Of a DNA stretch of 64,000 nt, positions 38,067 to 47,419 are shown piece after piece. Below the pieces are notes generated by a model. It was given only the letters and a program-made list of their open reading frames with translations, did not search any database and was not told where the DNA came from. The stretch covers positions 1,240,001 to 1,304,000 of the forward strand of contig NZ_JAAXOW010000001.1 in assembly GCF_012396185.1 (NCBI RefSeq). Reading direction: 5' to 3'. Position 1 is the stretch's first letter. Each line of letters begins with the position of its first letter. The stretch comes from Sanguibacter hominis ATCC BAA-789 (GTDB lineage Bacteria; Actinomycetota; Actinomycetes; Actinomycetales; Cellulomonadaceae). Made by a program: the position numbers and the translations under genes.

Positions 38067-40421
38067 GTGGGTTCAACCACGAAGCGCAGCACCGCGAAGG
38101 GCCGCACCACGGCCCGTCCGGGCAAGCGCAAGTTCGTCAACTATCCGCGTGCGGGCAAGGGGCCCGTGCGCCGCTGGCTGCCGTCCTGGCGCTTCCTCCT
38201 CGGCGGCTTCCTCTTCGCCGTCGCCGTCGTCGTCGGGGTCGTCGTGACCGCCTACGCGACGACGACCATCCCCGAGCCCGCGAGCATCGCGATCAGCCAG
38301 ACGACGACCGTCTACTACTCCGACGGCAAGACCGTCATGGGCCGCTTCGTCGACGAGGCGAACCGTGAGCTCATCCCGGCCGAGGAGATCCCGCAGGTCG
38401 TGCGCGACGCGATCGTCGCCGCCGAGGACCGCTCCTTCTACGAGAACGCAGGCATCTCGGTGCCTGGCATGGCGCGCGCGTTCTGGACCAACCTGCGGCA
38501 CGGCACGCGCCAGGGTGGCTCCACGATCACCCAGCAGTACGCCGAGCGCTACTACACGTCCGGGACCACCTCCGACTACGTGGGCAAGTTCAAGGAGGCG
38601 CTGCTCGCCGTCAAGCTCGCGCAGGAGGAGGACAAGGACGAGATCCTCGCGAACTACATCAACACCATCTACTTCGGCCGCGGCACGAACGGCATCCAGA
38701 CCGCTGCACGCGCCTACTTCGGCGTCGACGCGAAGGACCTGACGCTCTCGCAGGCCGCGCTCATCGCTGGCATCATCCCGAGCCCCACCAAGTGGGACCC
38801 GCGCTTCGACCCGGACAAGGCGAAGGAGCGCTGGAACTACGTCCTCGACGGGATGGTGCTCCTCGGCACCCTCGACCCGACCGAGCGCACGACCCTCGAG
38901 TTCCCCGAGACCAAGGAGTTCAAGCAGAGCAACACGCTGTCGGGGCCCAAGGGCTACATCCTCGACGAGGTCCGCAAGGAGATCGTCAAGAAGACCCCCT
39001 TCACCACGGAGGAGCTCGATACCGCCGGGTTCAAGGTCGTCACGACGATCGACGTCGACGACCAGAAGGCCGTCCAGGCGACGATGAAGGACAAGGCGCT
39101 CTTCGAGGGTTCCTCGAAGAACATGCAGACCGCCGTGGTCTCGATCGATCCGTCGACAGGCGCGATCCGCGCGATGTACGGCGGCAAGGACTACGTCAAG
39201 GTCCAGCGCAACCGCGTCACGCAGGACAAGGCGCAGGCAGGCTCGACCTTCAAGCCCTTCACGCTCGTCGCCGCCCTCGAGGCCGGCAAGACGCTCGACG
39301 ACCGCCTCAACGGCTCGAACCTCCGCAAGTTCGACGGCATCAAGGACCCGGTCCGCAACTTCGCGAACGGCAACTGGGGCTGGGTCTCGCTCCTCAAGGC
39401 GACCGAGCAGTCGATCAACACCGCGTTCGTCGACCTCAACCTCGAGGTCACGCCCGCAGCGACCCGCGACGTCGCTGTCCGCGCAGGCATCCCCGAGGAC
39501 ACCGACAGCCTCGACGTCGCCGCCAACGTCCTCGGCGTCTCGTCCGTGCGGGCGCTCGACATGGCCGCCGCCTACTCGACCTTCGCCAACGAGGGCATGC
39601 GCACCGAGCCGTACCTCGTCCAGTCGATCGCCGAGCTGAACGGCAACGCCGTCTACGAGGGCGGCAGCGTCCCGAAGCGGGCCTTCGAGGCCGAGATCAT
39701 GGCGGACACGACGTACGCGCTCACGCAGGTCGTCGAGAAGGGCTCCGGCCAGACGGCGAAGGCGCTCAACCGACCCGTCGCCGGCAAGACCGGGACGTCG
39801 AACTCCAACAAGTCCGCGTGGTTCGTCGGCTACACGCCGCAGCTCGTCACCGCGGTCTCGATGTACCAGATCGGGAAGGACGGCATCAAGGCAGACCCGA
39901 TCTCGCCGTTCCGCGGCTACGAGGAGATCACCGGTGGCTCCGCCCCGCTCGACGTGTGGACCAGCTACATGACCGCCGCGCTCGAGGGTGAGCCGGTGCT
40001 CGAGTTCCCGGAACGGACCAAGCCGGTCGTCAAGACTCCGCCGACGCCCACGGAGACCAAGTCGGAGAAGCCGACCGAGGAGCCGACGGAGAAGCCGACC
40101 GAGGAGCCCACGCAAGAGCCGGACAGCGCGACCGTGCCCGGCGGGCTCATCGGCACCGACGAGAAGTCGGCGCGCGACGCCTTGCGCGCCGCCGGGCTCG
40201 AGCCCGTCGTCAGCTACCAGGAGAGCGACAAGCCCAAGGGGTCCGTCATCGCGGTCCAACCGGGCGAGGGCACCCAGGTGCCGACCAAGTCGAGCATCGT
40301 GCTCGTCGTCTCGAGCGGCCCCCCGCCGGCACCCGACCCGACGACCCCGCCCCCGAGCGAGCCCGAACCGCCCGCGACGCCCCCGGCCACGCCGGCCCAG
40401 GAGACCGCTCGCGAGGACTGA
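38067..40421 (+). CDS. Class A penicillin-binding protein with PASTA domain
   Basis: 784-residue bifunctional peptidoglycan synthase, PonA-like. A basic cytosolic N-terminus precedes one membrane helix (43-65). GT51 glycosyltransferase includes AAEDRSFYENAG (catalytic Glu120) and RQGGSTITQQYAERYY. The transpeptidase has Ser393 in STFK, SIN (449-451) and KTG (574-576). A repetitive Thr/Glu/Pro linker (EEPTEKPTEEPTQEP) leads to a PASTA domain and a Pro-rich tail. GTG at 38067 has AAGGG eight bases ahead; farther upstream in-frame sequence is the regulatory region. Position equals ponA1 in M. tuberculosis. Confidence 0.95.
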   Translation: MGSTTKRSTAKGRTTARPGKRKFVNYPRAGKGPVRRWLPSWRFLLGGFLFAVAVVVGVVVTAYATTTIPEPASIAISQTTTVYYSDGKTVMGRFVDEANRELIPAEEIPQVVRDAIVAAEDRSFYENAGISVPGMARAFWTNLRHGTRQGGSTITQQYAERYYTSGTTSDYVGKFKEALLAVKLAQEEDKDEILANYINTIYFGRGTNGIQTAARAYFGVDAKDLTLSQAALIAGIIPSPTKWDPRFDPDKAKERWNYVLDGMVLLGTLDPTERTTLEFPETKEFKQSNTLSGPKGYILDEVRKEIVKKTPFTTEELDTAGFKVVTTIDVDDQKAVQATMKDKALFEGSSKNMQTAVVSIDPSTGAIRAMYGGKDYVKVQRNRVTQDKAQAGSTFKPFTLVAALEAGKTLDDRLNGSNLRKFDGIKDPVRNFANGNWGWVSLLKATEQSINTAFVDLNLEVTPAATRDVAVRAGIPEDTDSLDVAANVLGVSSVRALDMAAAYSTFANEGMRTEPYLVQSIAELNGNAVYEGGSVPKRAFEAEIMADTTYALTQVVEKGSGQTAKALNRPVAGKTGTSNSNKSAWFVGYTPQLVTAVSMYQIGKDGIKADPISPFRGYEEITGGSAPLDVWTSYMTAALEGEPVLEFPERTKPVVKTPPTPTETKSEKPTEEPTEKPTEEPTQEPDSATVPGGLIGTDEKSARDALRAAGLEPVVSYQESDKPKGSVIAVQPGEGTQVPTKSSIVLVVSSGPPPAPDPTTPPPSEPEPPATPPATPAQETARED

Positions 40422-40425
40422 GACC

Positions 40426-40468
40426 ACGACGGCGGCGCACCTGCAGGACGCAGGTGCGCCGCCGTCGT
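40426..40468 (+). terminator. Strong terminator after the PBP gene
   Basis: Perfect 19-bp stem (40426-40444 with 40450-40468), loop AGGAC, four bases after the PBP stop. Confidence 0.88.
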
Positions 40469-40649
40469 CGTGCGCCGGCTGTGACCTCCGTCCACAGGCT
40501 TGGTCCCCGGCCCCCCGAGCCGGTACGCTGGCATCTTGCTGTGCCCTGGCGACGCTCGCCATCGAGACGAGACCCGGGACCAACGCAGCGACGCACAACC
40601 CTCCTGTCACGGAAGTCCCGTGGCCGCACTGAGTCCATAGGAGGTGGGT

Positions 40650-41006
40650 ATGAGCATGCGTCTGTACGAGCTGATGATCATCCTTGACCCCGAGATCGAG
40701 GAGCGCACCGTCGCCCCGTCGCTCGACAAGTACCTGAAGGTCGTCACGACCGAGGGTGGGTCCGTCGACAAGGTCGACATCTGGGGCCGCCGTCGTCTTG
40801 CCTACGACATCAACAAGAAGTCCGAGGGCATCTACGCGGTGATCGACTTCACCGCTACCCCGGCCACCGCCAAGGAGCTTGACCGCCAGCTCGGCCTCAA
40901 CGAGGTCGTCCTGCGCACGAAGGTCATGCGCCGCGAGGAGTCCAAGGTCGCGGCTGCCGCCGCTGCCGACGAGGCTCCGGCCGAGGTTGCTGCCGACGCT
41001 TCCTGA
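40650..41006 (+). CDS. rpsF: 30S ribosomal protein S6
   Basis: 118 residues: [20 protein letters not shown] at the start, then a typical S6 ferredoxin-like fold with [14 protein letters not shown] basic/Ala-rich tail is common in actinobacteria. GGAGG precedes the ATG at 40650; a GTG two codons upstream is too close to the ribosome site. First gene of rpsF-ssb-rpsR-rplI. Confidence 0.97.
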   Translation: MSMRLYELMIILDPEIEERTVAPSLDKYLKVVTTEGGSVDKVDIWGRRRLAYDINKKSEGIYAVIDFTATPATAKELDRQLGLNEVVLRTKVMRREESKVAAAAAADEAPAEVAADAS

Positions 41007-41075
41007 CGTCGACACCTCACCCCGCGCCGTCGGGCGATCGCTTGACGGACAGATACGAAACTCGAAGGAGCAGGC

Positions 41076-41573
41076 ATGGCTGGCGAGACCATCATCACCG
41101 TGATCGGCAACCTCACGGCTGACCCGGAGCTGCGTTTTACGCCCTCCGGAGCGGCGGTGGCCAACTTCACGGTCGCGTCGACCCCCCGCACCTTCGACCG
41201 CCAGAAGAACGAGTTCGTGGATGGCGACACGCTGTTCATGCGCTGCTCGATCTGGCGAGAGGCCGCCGAGAACGTCGCCGAGTCCCTCACCAAGGGCACC
41301 CGCGTGATCGTCCAGGGCCGCCTCGTGCAGCGTTCGTACGAGACCCGCGAGGGTGAGAAGCGCACCGTCGTCGAGCTGCAGGTGGACGAGATCGGTCCTT
41401 CCCTGCGCTACGCCTCCGCCAAGGTCACCCGAGCCCAGCGCTCGGGTGGCGGTGGCGGCGGCTTCAGCGGCGGCGGTGCCCCCTCCGGTGGCGGATACCA
41501 GCAGAACGACCCCTGGGCCTCATCCGGCCCTGCGGCCGGCTCCGGCGGCTTTGCCGACGAGCCCCCGTTCTGA
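41076..41573 (+). CDS. ssb: Single-stranded DNA-binding protein
   Basis: 165 residues. OB fold spans about 1-110 ([18 protein letters not shown], then [18 protein letters not shown]). A Gly-rich linker (about 122-145) ends in FADEPPF, the acidic-aromatic tip that binds partner proteins. AAGGAG precedes the ATG. Coats ssDNA in replication and repair. Confidence 0.97.
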   Translation: MAGETIITVIGNLTADPELRFTPSGAAVANFTVASTPRTFDRQKNEFVDGDTLFMRCSIWREAAENVAESLTKGTRVIVQGRLVQRSYETREGEKRTVVELQVDEIGPSLRYASAKVTRAQRSGGGGGGFSGGGAPSGGGYQQNDPWASSGPAAGSGGFADEPPF

Positions 41574-41656
41574 TCCGCACCGGAAACTAGACAAGACGAG
41601 CCCCGTCCTCCCTCGCGGGAGGCGAGCGGGGCAGAGCACCTGACAAGGAGCACACG

Positions 41657-41893
41657 ATGGCCAAGGCCGTTGTTCGCAAGCCCAAGAAGAAGTCCAACCC
41701 GCTGAAGACCGCGAAGATCGAGGTCGTCGACTACAAGGACACCGCGCTGCTGCGCAAGTTCATCTCCGACCGCGGAAAGATCCGTGCGCGTCGCGTCACC
41801 GGCGTCTCCGTCCAGGAGCAGCGTCAGATCGCCCGTGCCGTCAAGAACGCGCGCGAGATGGCCCTGCTGCCCTACTCCTCCTCGGCTCGCTGA
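41657..41893 (+). CDS. rpsR: 30S ribosomal protein S18, zinc-free type
   Basis: 78 residues with the S18 core [20 protein letters not shown] and [12 protein letters not shown]. The N-terminus ([19 protein letters not shown]) has no Cys, so it is the C-minus form, although it is encoded in the primary S6-SSB-S18-L9 operon. AAGGAG precedes the ATG. Confidence 0.97.
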   Translation: MAKAVVRKPKKKSNPLKTAKIEVVDYKDTALLRKFISDRGKIRARRVTGVSVQEQRQIARAVKNAREMALLPYSSSAR

Positions 41894-41921
41894 GCGCGCT
41901 GAGACAGAAAGGCAGAAGAAC

Positions 41922-42371
41922 ATGGCAAAGCTGATCCTCACCCACGAGGTCACCGGTCTCGGTGAGCCTGGCGACGTCGTCACCGTCAAGGACGGTTACG
42001 CGCGCAACTACCTGGTTCCCCGCGGCCTGGCCACGGCCTGGTCCAAGGGTGCCGAGTCCGAGGTCAACGCGATCCGCAAGGCCCGCAAGGCCCGCGAGAT
42101 CGCGTCGCTCGAGGACGCCCGTGCGATCCGCGACTCGCTGCAGTCGAAGGCCGTCGTCGTCAAGGCGAAGGCTGGCAACGGCGGTCGTCTGTTCGGCGCC
42201 GTGACGACCGCGGACATCGCCGCGGCCGTCGAGGCGTCCGTCGCGCAGAAGATCGACCGTCGCAAGGTCGAGATCGGTCAGCCGATCAAGTCGACCGGCG
42301 ACTTCACGGTCTCGATCCGCCTGCACCCTGAGGTGTCGGCGAACATCAAGCTGAAGGTCGTCGCCGCCTGA
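41922..42371 (+). CDS. rplI: 50S ribosomal protein L9
   Basis: 149 residues, full length: N-terminal domain [19 protein letters not shown] and [13 protein letters not shown], a long helix (about 40-75), then a C-terminal domain. Binds 23S rRNA. Last gene of the operon; terminator follows. Confidence 0.97.
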   Translation: MAKLILTHEVTGLGEPGDVVTVKDGYARNYLVPRGLATAWSKGAESEVNAIRKARKAREIASLEDARAIRDSLQSKAVVVKAKAGNGGRLFGAVTTADIAAAVEASVAQKIDRRKVEIGQPIKSTGDFTVSIRLHPEVSANIKLKVVAA

Positions 42372-42386
42372 CGGTGTCGTCCTGAT

Positions 42387-42420
42387 GAGGCCCGGTTCCC
42401 CAGCGGGGGAGCCGGGCCTC
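42387..42420 (+). terminator. Terminator after rplI
   Basis: 15-bp stem with one G-T pair, loop AGC, 16 bases after the rplI stop. Confidence 0.85.
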
Positions 42421-42486
42421 GTGCTTTCCCCACCCCTCGGACGGATCGCCTCGGCGCGCACCTGGGGTGCACGGAGGCGATCGGCG

Positions 42487-43827
42487 TCAGGCGCCCGTGA
42501 CCATCCACGCCGTCGTACGGGCGCGCAGGCCGGTGGTCAGCGCGCGGGCGAGCATGAACACTCCCGCGAACCCCACCCACAGCCAGACGAGGCCCGCGGA
42601 CCCGCCCGGCGCGAACGCGCGCACCGCGAGGGCGTACGGCGCGTAGACGACGAGCGTCAGGATGCCGGCCCAGGCGAGGTACCGGCCGTCGCCCGCGCCG
42701 ATGAGGACGCCGTCGAGCACGAACACCCAGCCGCCGAGCGGCATGAGGACGCCCGCGACGATCAACCCGGCGACGACGGCGTCCTGCACCGCGACGTCGG
42801 ACGTGAAGAGGGGCGCGACGAGCGGCCCGCCGGCCGCGACGGTGACGCCGAGCGCCGCGCCGCCGAGGACGCCCCACCGCAGGCAGCGCCGCAGGACGTC
42901 GCGCGTGCGGGCGACGTCGCCTGCCCCCAGCGCGGTGCCGACGAGCGCCTGGGCGGCGATCGCGAGGGCGTCGAGCGCGAACGCCGTCAGGCCCCACATC
43001 GCGCTGACGACCTGGTGGCCCGCGAGCGTCAGGGCGCCCAAGCCTGTCGCCACGAAGACGGTCAGGAGGATCGCGAGGCGCAGGGACAAGGTGCGCACGA
43101 AGAGGGGGAGTCCCTGGCGCGCCTGCGCCCAGATGCCCGCGCGGTGCGGCCGCAGCGATGCGTCGGCGCGACGTGCGCCACGGACGACGACGATGCCGAG
43201 GACCACGGCCATGGCGAGCTGGGCGATGGTCGTACCGAGGCCGGAACCGGCGATGCCCATACCGACCACGTGCACGAGGGTGACCGAGAGGATCGCGTTG
43301 AGCAGTGCGCCGCCCGCGGCGACCCACAGGGGAGTGCGCGTGTCCCGCAGGCCGCGCAGCACGCCTGTCGCGGCGAGGACGAGCAGCATGCCCGGCAGGC
43401 CGGGAGCGGACCAGCGCAGGTAGGAGACGGCGTTCGTCGCGACGGCGCCGTCGGCGCCGAGCCGGGCGACCGCCCACGGCGCGGCGAGGACGAGGGCGGC
43501 CGCAAGGACGAGACCGAGCGCGAGGGCGAGCCACAGTCCGTCGATGCCGGCCTGGAGCGCCTCGGCGCGCCGGCCAGCGCCCGTGCGGCGCGCGACGGCG
43601 GCAGTCGTGGCGTACGCGAGGAAGATGCACAGCCCGACGATGGTCATCAGGAGCGTCGAGGCGACCGACAGGCCGGCGAGCTCCGAGGTGCCCAGGCGGC
43701 CGACGACGGCCGAGTCCACGAGGACGAAGAGCGGCTCGGCGACGAGTGCGCCAAGAGCCGGGAGCGCGAGCGCGACGATCTGCCGGTCCAGGGACTGATC
43801 CTTCGGTGACTCACCCTGTGGACGCAT
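42487..43827 (-). CDS. MATE-family (DinF-like) efflux transporter
   Basis: 446 residues with 12 membrane helices, two MatE halves (LVDSAVVGRLGTSELAGLS, and LDALAIAAQALVGTALG in the second). Cation-coupled multidrug or toxin export is the family role; substrate unknown. A GTG at 43848 would add seven residues but has no ribosome site, so I chose ATG at 43827. Divergent from dnaB. Part of the first codons is a DnaA-box-like TGTGGA sequence. Confidence 0.88.
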   Translation of the reverse strand: MRPQGESPKDQSLDRQIVALALPALGALVAEPLFVLVDSAVVGRLGTSELAGLSVASTLLMTIVGLCIFLAYATTAAVARRTGAGRRAEALQAGIDGLWLALALGLVLAAALVLAAPWAVARLGADGAVATNAVSYLRWSAPGLPGMLLVLAATGVLRGLRDTRTPLWVAAGGALLNAILSVTLVHVVGMGIAGSGLGTTIAQLAMAVVLGIVVVRGARRADASLRPHRAGIWAQARQGLPLFVRTLSLRLAILLTVFVATGLGALTLAGHQVVSAMWGLTAFALDALAIAAQALVGTALGAGDVARTRDVLRRCLRWGVLGGAALGVTVAAGGPLVAPLFTSDVAVQDAVVAGLIVAGVLMPLGGWVFVLDGVLIGAGDGRYLAWAGILTLVVYAPYALAVRAFAPGGSAGLVWLWVGFAGVFMLARALTTGLRARTTAWMVTGA

Positions 43828-44157
43828 GGAAACCAATCTTCTGTCCACAGGTCTGATCGTTGGAATCCTGCGGAAAACTCGCCAGTGTTAACGCTCGCCA
43901 CCATGTTATCCCCGGCTCTGTCCACAGTCTGTGCACGGCCTGTCCTGCGATTCCCACAGTACTGTCCAGGGCTGTGGATAACTCGGTGCACGGGGCATTC
44001 GACCCCGCACTCCCCGGAGCGTACGCTGCGCTGGACCCCACCCTCTTCTCGACGGCCGCCCACCGCGCGGCGCATGTCAGAGGTGGGAGGTAGAAAGTCC
44101 GTGGGCGGGCAGGGCAGAGCCCCCACGGCGCGGCGAGCACGATGATTGAGGAGTCCC
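43828..44157. promoter_or_regulatory. MATE-dnaB divergent region with DnaA boxes
   Basis: 330 bases without a gene. Holds CTGTCCACA twice (43841-43849 and 43918-43926), a TTATCCCCG relative (43906) and a perfect TTATCCACA on minus (43973-43981), so DnaA may act on dnaB transcription. GAGGAG at 44148-44153 is the dnaB ribosome site. I see no clear -10 for dnaB. Confidence 0.6.
43973..43981 (-). promoter_or_regulatory. Perfect DnaA box TTATCCACA upstream of dnaB
   Basis: Exact TTATCCACA on the minus strand, 177 bases before the dnaB start. Confidence 0.75.
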
Positions 44158-45522
44158 ATGTCGGTCGAAGAGCTCGAGCAGTTCGGACGTCCGTCCTCGG
44201 GCGGTTTCGACCGGACCCCGCCGCAGGACGTCGCGGCCGAGCAGTCCGTCCTCGGCGGCATGCTCATCTCGAAGGACGCGATCGCTGACGTCATCGAGCA
44301 GCTGCGCAGCAACGACTTCTACCGTCCCGCCCACGAGACGATCTACGACGCGATCCTCGACCTCTATGGCCGCGGCGAGCCCGCCGACGCGATCACCGTC
44401 CTCGGCGAGCTCACGAAGCGCGGCGAGGCCGGACGCATCGGTGGTGCCCCCTACCTCCACGAGCTCATCTCGTCCGTCCCGACGGCCGCGAACGCCGGGT
44501 ACTACGCCCGCATCGTGCGCGAGCGTGCGATCCTGCGCCGCCTCGTCGAGGCTGGTACACGCATCGTCCAGCTCGGCTACGCCGCCGACGGCGGCGACGT
44601 CGACGAGATCGTCAACAACGCCCAGGCCGAGGTCTACTCCGTCACGGAGACGCGCGCGAGCGAGGACTACGTCGTGCTCGGCGAGGTCCTCGGCGGGACC
44701 GTCGACGAGATCGAGGCTGCCGGGCACCGCGGCGAGGGCATGGTCGGCGTGCCCACCGGCTTCGCGGACCTCGACCGCCTCACGAACGGCCTGCACCCGG
44801 GGCAGATGATCGTCATCGCGGCAAGGCCGGCAATGGGGAAATCAACTTTTGCCATAGATATTGCGCGTTCTGCCGCAATTAGGAATAATGCAACAACGTG
44901 CGTGTTCTCCCTCGAGATGGGGCGCAACGAGATCACGATGCGTCTGCTCGCTGCGGAGGCGCGCATCCACCTGCAGAAGCTGCGCAACGGCTCCCTCGGG
45001 GACGACGACTGGCAGAAGCTCGCCAACACGATGGGCAAGATCTCCGAGGCGCCGCTGTTCATCGACGACTCGCCGAACATGTCCCTCATGGAGATCCGCG
45101 CGAAGTGCCGCCGGCTCAAGCAGCGTCACGACCTCAAGCTCGTCGTCATCGACTACCTGCAGCTCATGAGCTCCGGCAAGCGTGTCGAGTCGCGTCAGCA
45201 AGAGGTCTCGGAGTTCTCGCGTGCGCTCAAGCTGCTCGCCAAGGAGCTCGAGGTGCCGGTCATCGCGCTCTCGCAGCTGAACCGTGGCCCGGAGCAGCGC
45301 ACCGACAAGAAGCCCGCGATGAGCGACCTTCGTGAATCCGGCTCGATCGAGCAGGACGCCGACATGGTCATCCTGCTGCACCGCGAGGACGCCTACGAGA
45401 AGGAGTCCCCGCGCGCGGGCGAGGCCGACGTGATCGTCGCCAAGCACCGTAACGGCCCCACCGACACGATCACCGTCGCGTTCCAGGGCCACTACTCACG
45501 CTTCGTCGACATGCAGGCGTGA
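44158..45522 (+). CDS. dnaB: Replicative DNA helicase DnaB
   Basis: 454-residue hexameric helicase. The N-terminal domain begins PQDVAAEQSVLGGMLIS. RecA-like core: Walker A ARPAMGKST (222-230), Walker B LVVIDYLQLM, H4 QLNRGPEQR and the arginine finger region SDLRESGSIEQDAD. No intein interrupts it. The ATG at 44158 has GAGGAG upstream. Oddly, codons 222-246, centred on Walker A, use AT-ending and rare codons, unlike the rest of the gene. Confidence 0.98.
   Translation: MSVEELEQFGRPSSGGFDRTPPQDVAAEQSVLGGMLISKDAIADVIEQLRSNDFYRPAHETIYDAILDLYGRGEPADAITVLGELTKRGEAGRIGGAPYLHELISSVPTAANAGYYARIVRERAILRRLVEAGTRIVQLGYAADGGDVDEIVNNAQAEVYSVTETRASEDYVVLGEVLGGTVDEIEAAGHRGEGMVGVPTGFADLDRLTNGLHPGQMIVIAARPAMGKSTFAIDIARSAAIRNNATTCVFSLEMGRNEITMRLLAAEARIHLQKLRNGSLGDDDWQKLANTMGKISEAPLFIDDSPNMSLMEIRAKCRRLKQRHDLKLVVIDYLQLMSSGKRVESRQQEVSEFSRALKLLAKELEVPVIALSQLNRGPEQRTDKKPAMSDLRESGSIEQDADMVILLHREDAYEKESPRAGEADVIVAKHRNGPTDTITVAFQGHYSRFVDMQA
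44821..44895 (+). other. AT-rich, rare-codon patch across the DnaB P-loop
   Basis: In codons 222-246, 17 of 25 third positions are A or T, including AAA, TCA, TTT, ATA, AGG and ATT, in a gene otherwise nearly always G/C-ending. The protein stays canonical. Within it, TTGCGC (44861-44866) and AATAAT (44884-44889) are 17 bases apart, like a -35/-10 pair. Confidence 0.9.
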
Positions 45523-45673
45523 GCGGGCCGGCGAGGCGCTGTCGAGTCTTCGCAAGAGCGCAGTTGCGCATCGGCGACTGCAGTTCCGCGCAGTACCTGC
45601 TAGACGCTCTCTATCATAACTGTGGTGAGCCGGGTCGGTGAGTCGGAGAAGCGCCGAGTGGCTACGTCACATC

Positions 45674-45679
45674 TAGAAT
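45674..45679 (+). promoter_or_regulatory. Possible -10 element of the defence operon
   Basis: TAGAAT, one mismatch from TATAAT, 39 bases before the methyltransferase start. No good -35 is seen. Confidence 0.35.
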
Positions 45680-45712
45680 CCTGACTCATCTCTCCCGCGG
45701 GTCGCACGGGTC

Positions 45713-47419
45713 GTGTCAGACGCGTACGACATGATGACTTGCGTGGTGCTCCCTGTTCGAACTGTCCCGATAGCTCCTGACGACACCCCCGATGTACGCA
45801 AGGCGCGGGGGGCGTACTTCACGCCTGACGAGATCTCCTCGTTCATCGCTGAGTGGGCGATCGCGTCCGCTGACGACAGCGTGATGGAGCCGTCTGCTGG
45901 TGATGCAGCCTTCCTTGTCGCAGCCGTCAACCGACTCCGGAAGCTCTCACCTGACCCTGACTTCATTCCTGAGGTCGACGGCGTAGAAATCCACGAGTAC
46001 TCGGCCCGCGGCGGTCGCGAGCGCGTACGAGACGCGGGCGGGCAGGCCCACGTGCGCGTACGCGACTTCTTCGACGTTGTCCCAAGGCCCACGTACGACG
46101 CCGTAATCGGAAACCCGCCGTACGTGCGCTATCAGGGATGGACAGGCGAGGCGCGCACAAAGTCCCGCGAGGCCGCGCTGCGAGCCGGCGTCCCCCTGAC
46201 CGGCCTGGCGTCATCCTGGGCTGCGTTCACCGTGCATAGTGCCCAGTTCCTCAAGGATGGTGGCCGACTGGGTCTCGTCCTCCCTGCGGAGCTCCTCAGC
46301 GTGAACTACGCGGCACCCGTGCGCCGCTTCCTCTTTGAGCACTTCGCCACGATCGAGCTTGTCCTGTTCGACGAGCAAGTCTTCCCCGAAGCCGAAGCGG
46401 ATGTCGTGCTCCTCCTCGCATCGGGCTATCGTCGGGGCCCAACAAACCACGCCATGATCCGGCAAGCACGCAACGCCGCTGACCTCGCAAGGCTCGCCGC
46501 AGGGCAGCCTTGGGTGCCGCACGACCCAGCCGGGAAATGGACGGGATCCTTGGTCGCGTCGGAGGCCACTGCGCCATTGCGCGCGCTTCTCGCGTCGGGC
46601 GCCTTCACAAACCTACAGGCATGGGGCGAGACGACCCTGGGGATCGTGACGGGCGGCAATCACTACTTTGCACTCTCCCCGGCGCGTGTCGCCGAGCTTG
46701 GCCTCTCACGGAGTGAGCTGGTACGGCTCTCCCCGCCTGGGAGTTCGCACCTGCGGGGCCTGGTCCTGTCGTCGCGCATGCTCACGAGCCTGGGGAGACT
46801 TGGCAAGGCCACGTACCTGTTCCACCCCGGCGACAACCCGTCGCCAGCCGCAATGGCCTACATTGAGGCTGGCGAGAGGACCGGTGTTAACGAGGCGTAC
46901 AAGTGCCGAATGAGGAAGCCATGGCATCGGGTGCCTCTCGTGGAGCCCGCCGATCTGCTGCTGACGTGCATGAACGCCGACACGCCTCGCCTAACGACCA
47001 ACCGTGCACGCGCGCACCACCTCAACTCGGTCCATGGGGTCTACCTCGCTCATGAACACCGCGAGCTCGGACTGGACCTCCTCCCGCTCGCGAGCCTGAA
47101 CTCACTCACGCTGCTCAACGCTGAGATGGTCGGACGCGCGTACGGCGGCGGAGTACTGAAAATCGAGCCGCGCGAGGCGGACGTTTGGGCAATGCCTTCG
47201 CCGACGCTCGTCGCCGCGCGTGCTGAGGCCCTGCGAGCCGTTCGCGGGGCGGTCGGTCGTAGGCTCCAGGCCGGTCGGCTCCTTGAGGCCGTCGCCATGG
47301 TCGACGGAGCCCTCCTCGTCGACGAAGGCCGGGTGAGCCAAAGTGAGCTTGCCGACGTCCGGGCGGCCCGCGCTGAGATGGCCCGCAGACGCGAGGTAAG
47401 GTCCCAACGTGGCCGATGA
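45713..47419 (+). CDS. N6-adenine DNA methyltransferase (gamma type, PstI/BsuBI-like)
   Basis: 568 residues. GAYFTPDEISSFIAEWAI (33-50) is the typical start of Eco57I/PstI-type enzymes. SAM-binding motif I is VMEPSAGDAAF (57-67) and motif IV NPPY is at 134-137. The C-terminal 280 residues form a target recognition domain; LTTNRARAHHLNSVHGVYL resembles this branch. It would protect a DNA site from the next gene. Start uncertain: GTG at 45713 or ATG at 45731; neither has a clear ribosome site. Overlaps the next gene by 11 bases. Less GC-biased than neighbours outside the island, suggesting transfer. Confidence 0.92.
   Translation: MSDAYDMMTCVVLPVRTVPIAPDDTPDVRKARGAYFTPDEISSFIAEWAIASADDSVMEPSAGDAAFLVAAVNRLRKLSPDPDFIPEVDGVEIHEYSARGGRERVRDAGGQAHVRVRDFFDVVPRPTYDAVIGNPPYVRYQGWTGEARTKSREAALRAGVPLTGLASSWAAFTVHSAQFLKDGGRLGLVLPAELLSVNYAAPVRRFLFEHFATIELVLFDEQVFPEAEADVVLLLASGYRRGPTNHAMIRQARNAADLARLAAGQPWVPHDPAGKWTGSLVASEATAPLRALLASGAFTNLQAWGETTLGIVTGGNHYFALSPARVAELGLSRSELVRLSPPGSSHLRGLVLSSRMLTSLGRLGKATYLFHPGDNPSPAAMAYIEAGERTGVNEAYKCRMRKPWHRVPLVEPADLLLTCMNADTPRLTTNRARAHHLNSVHGVYLAHEHRELGLDLLPLASLNSLTLLNAEMVGRAYGGGVLKIEPREADVWAMPSPTLVAARAEALRAVRGAVGRRLQAGRLLEAVAMVDGALLVDEGRVSQSELADVRAARAEMARRREVRSQRGR

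Noticed and set aside
38073-41015. A 980-codon open frame on minus, opposite the PBP and rpsF
   Set aside because: Antisense shadow of well-identified genes; low-complexity Arg/Leu/Asp composition.
44158-45522. Intein in dnaB
   Set aside because: The helicase reading frame is continuous and of normal length; only the codon patch hints at past events.
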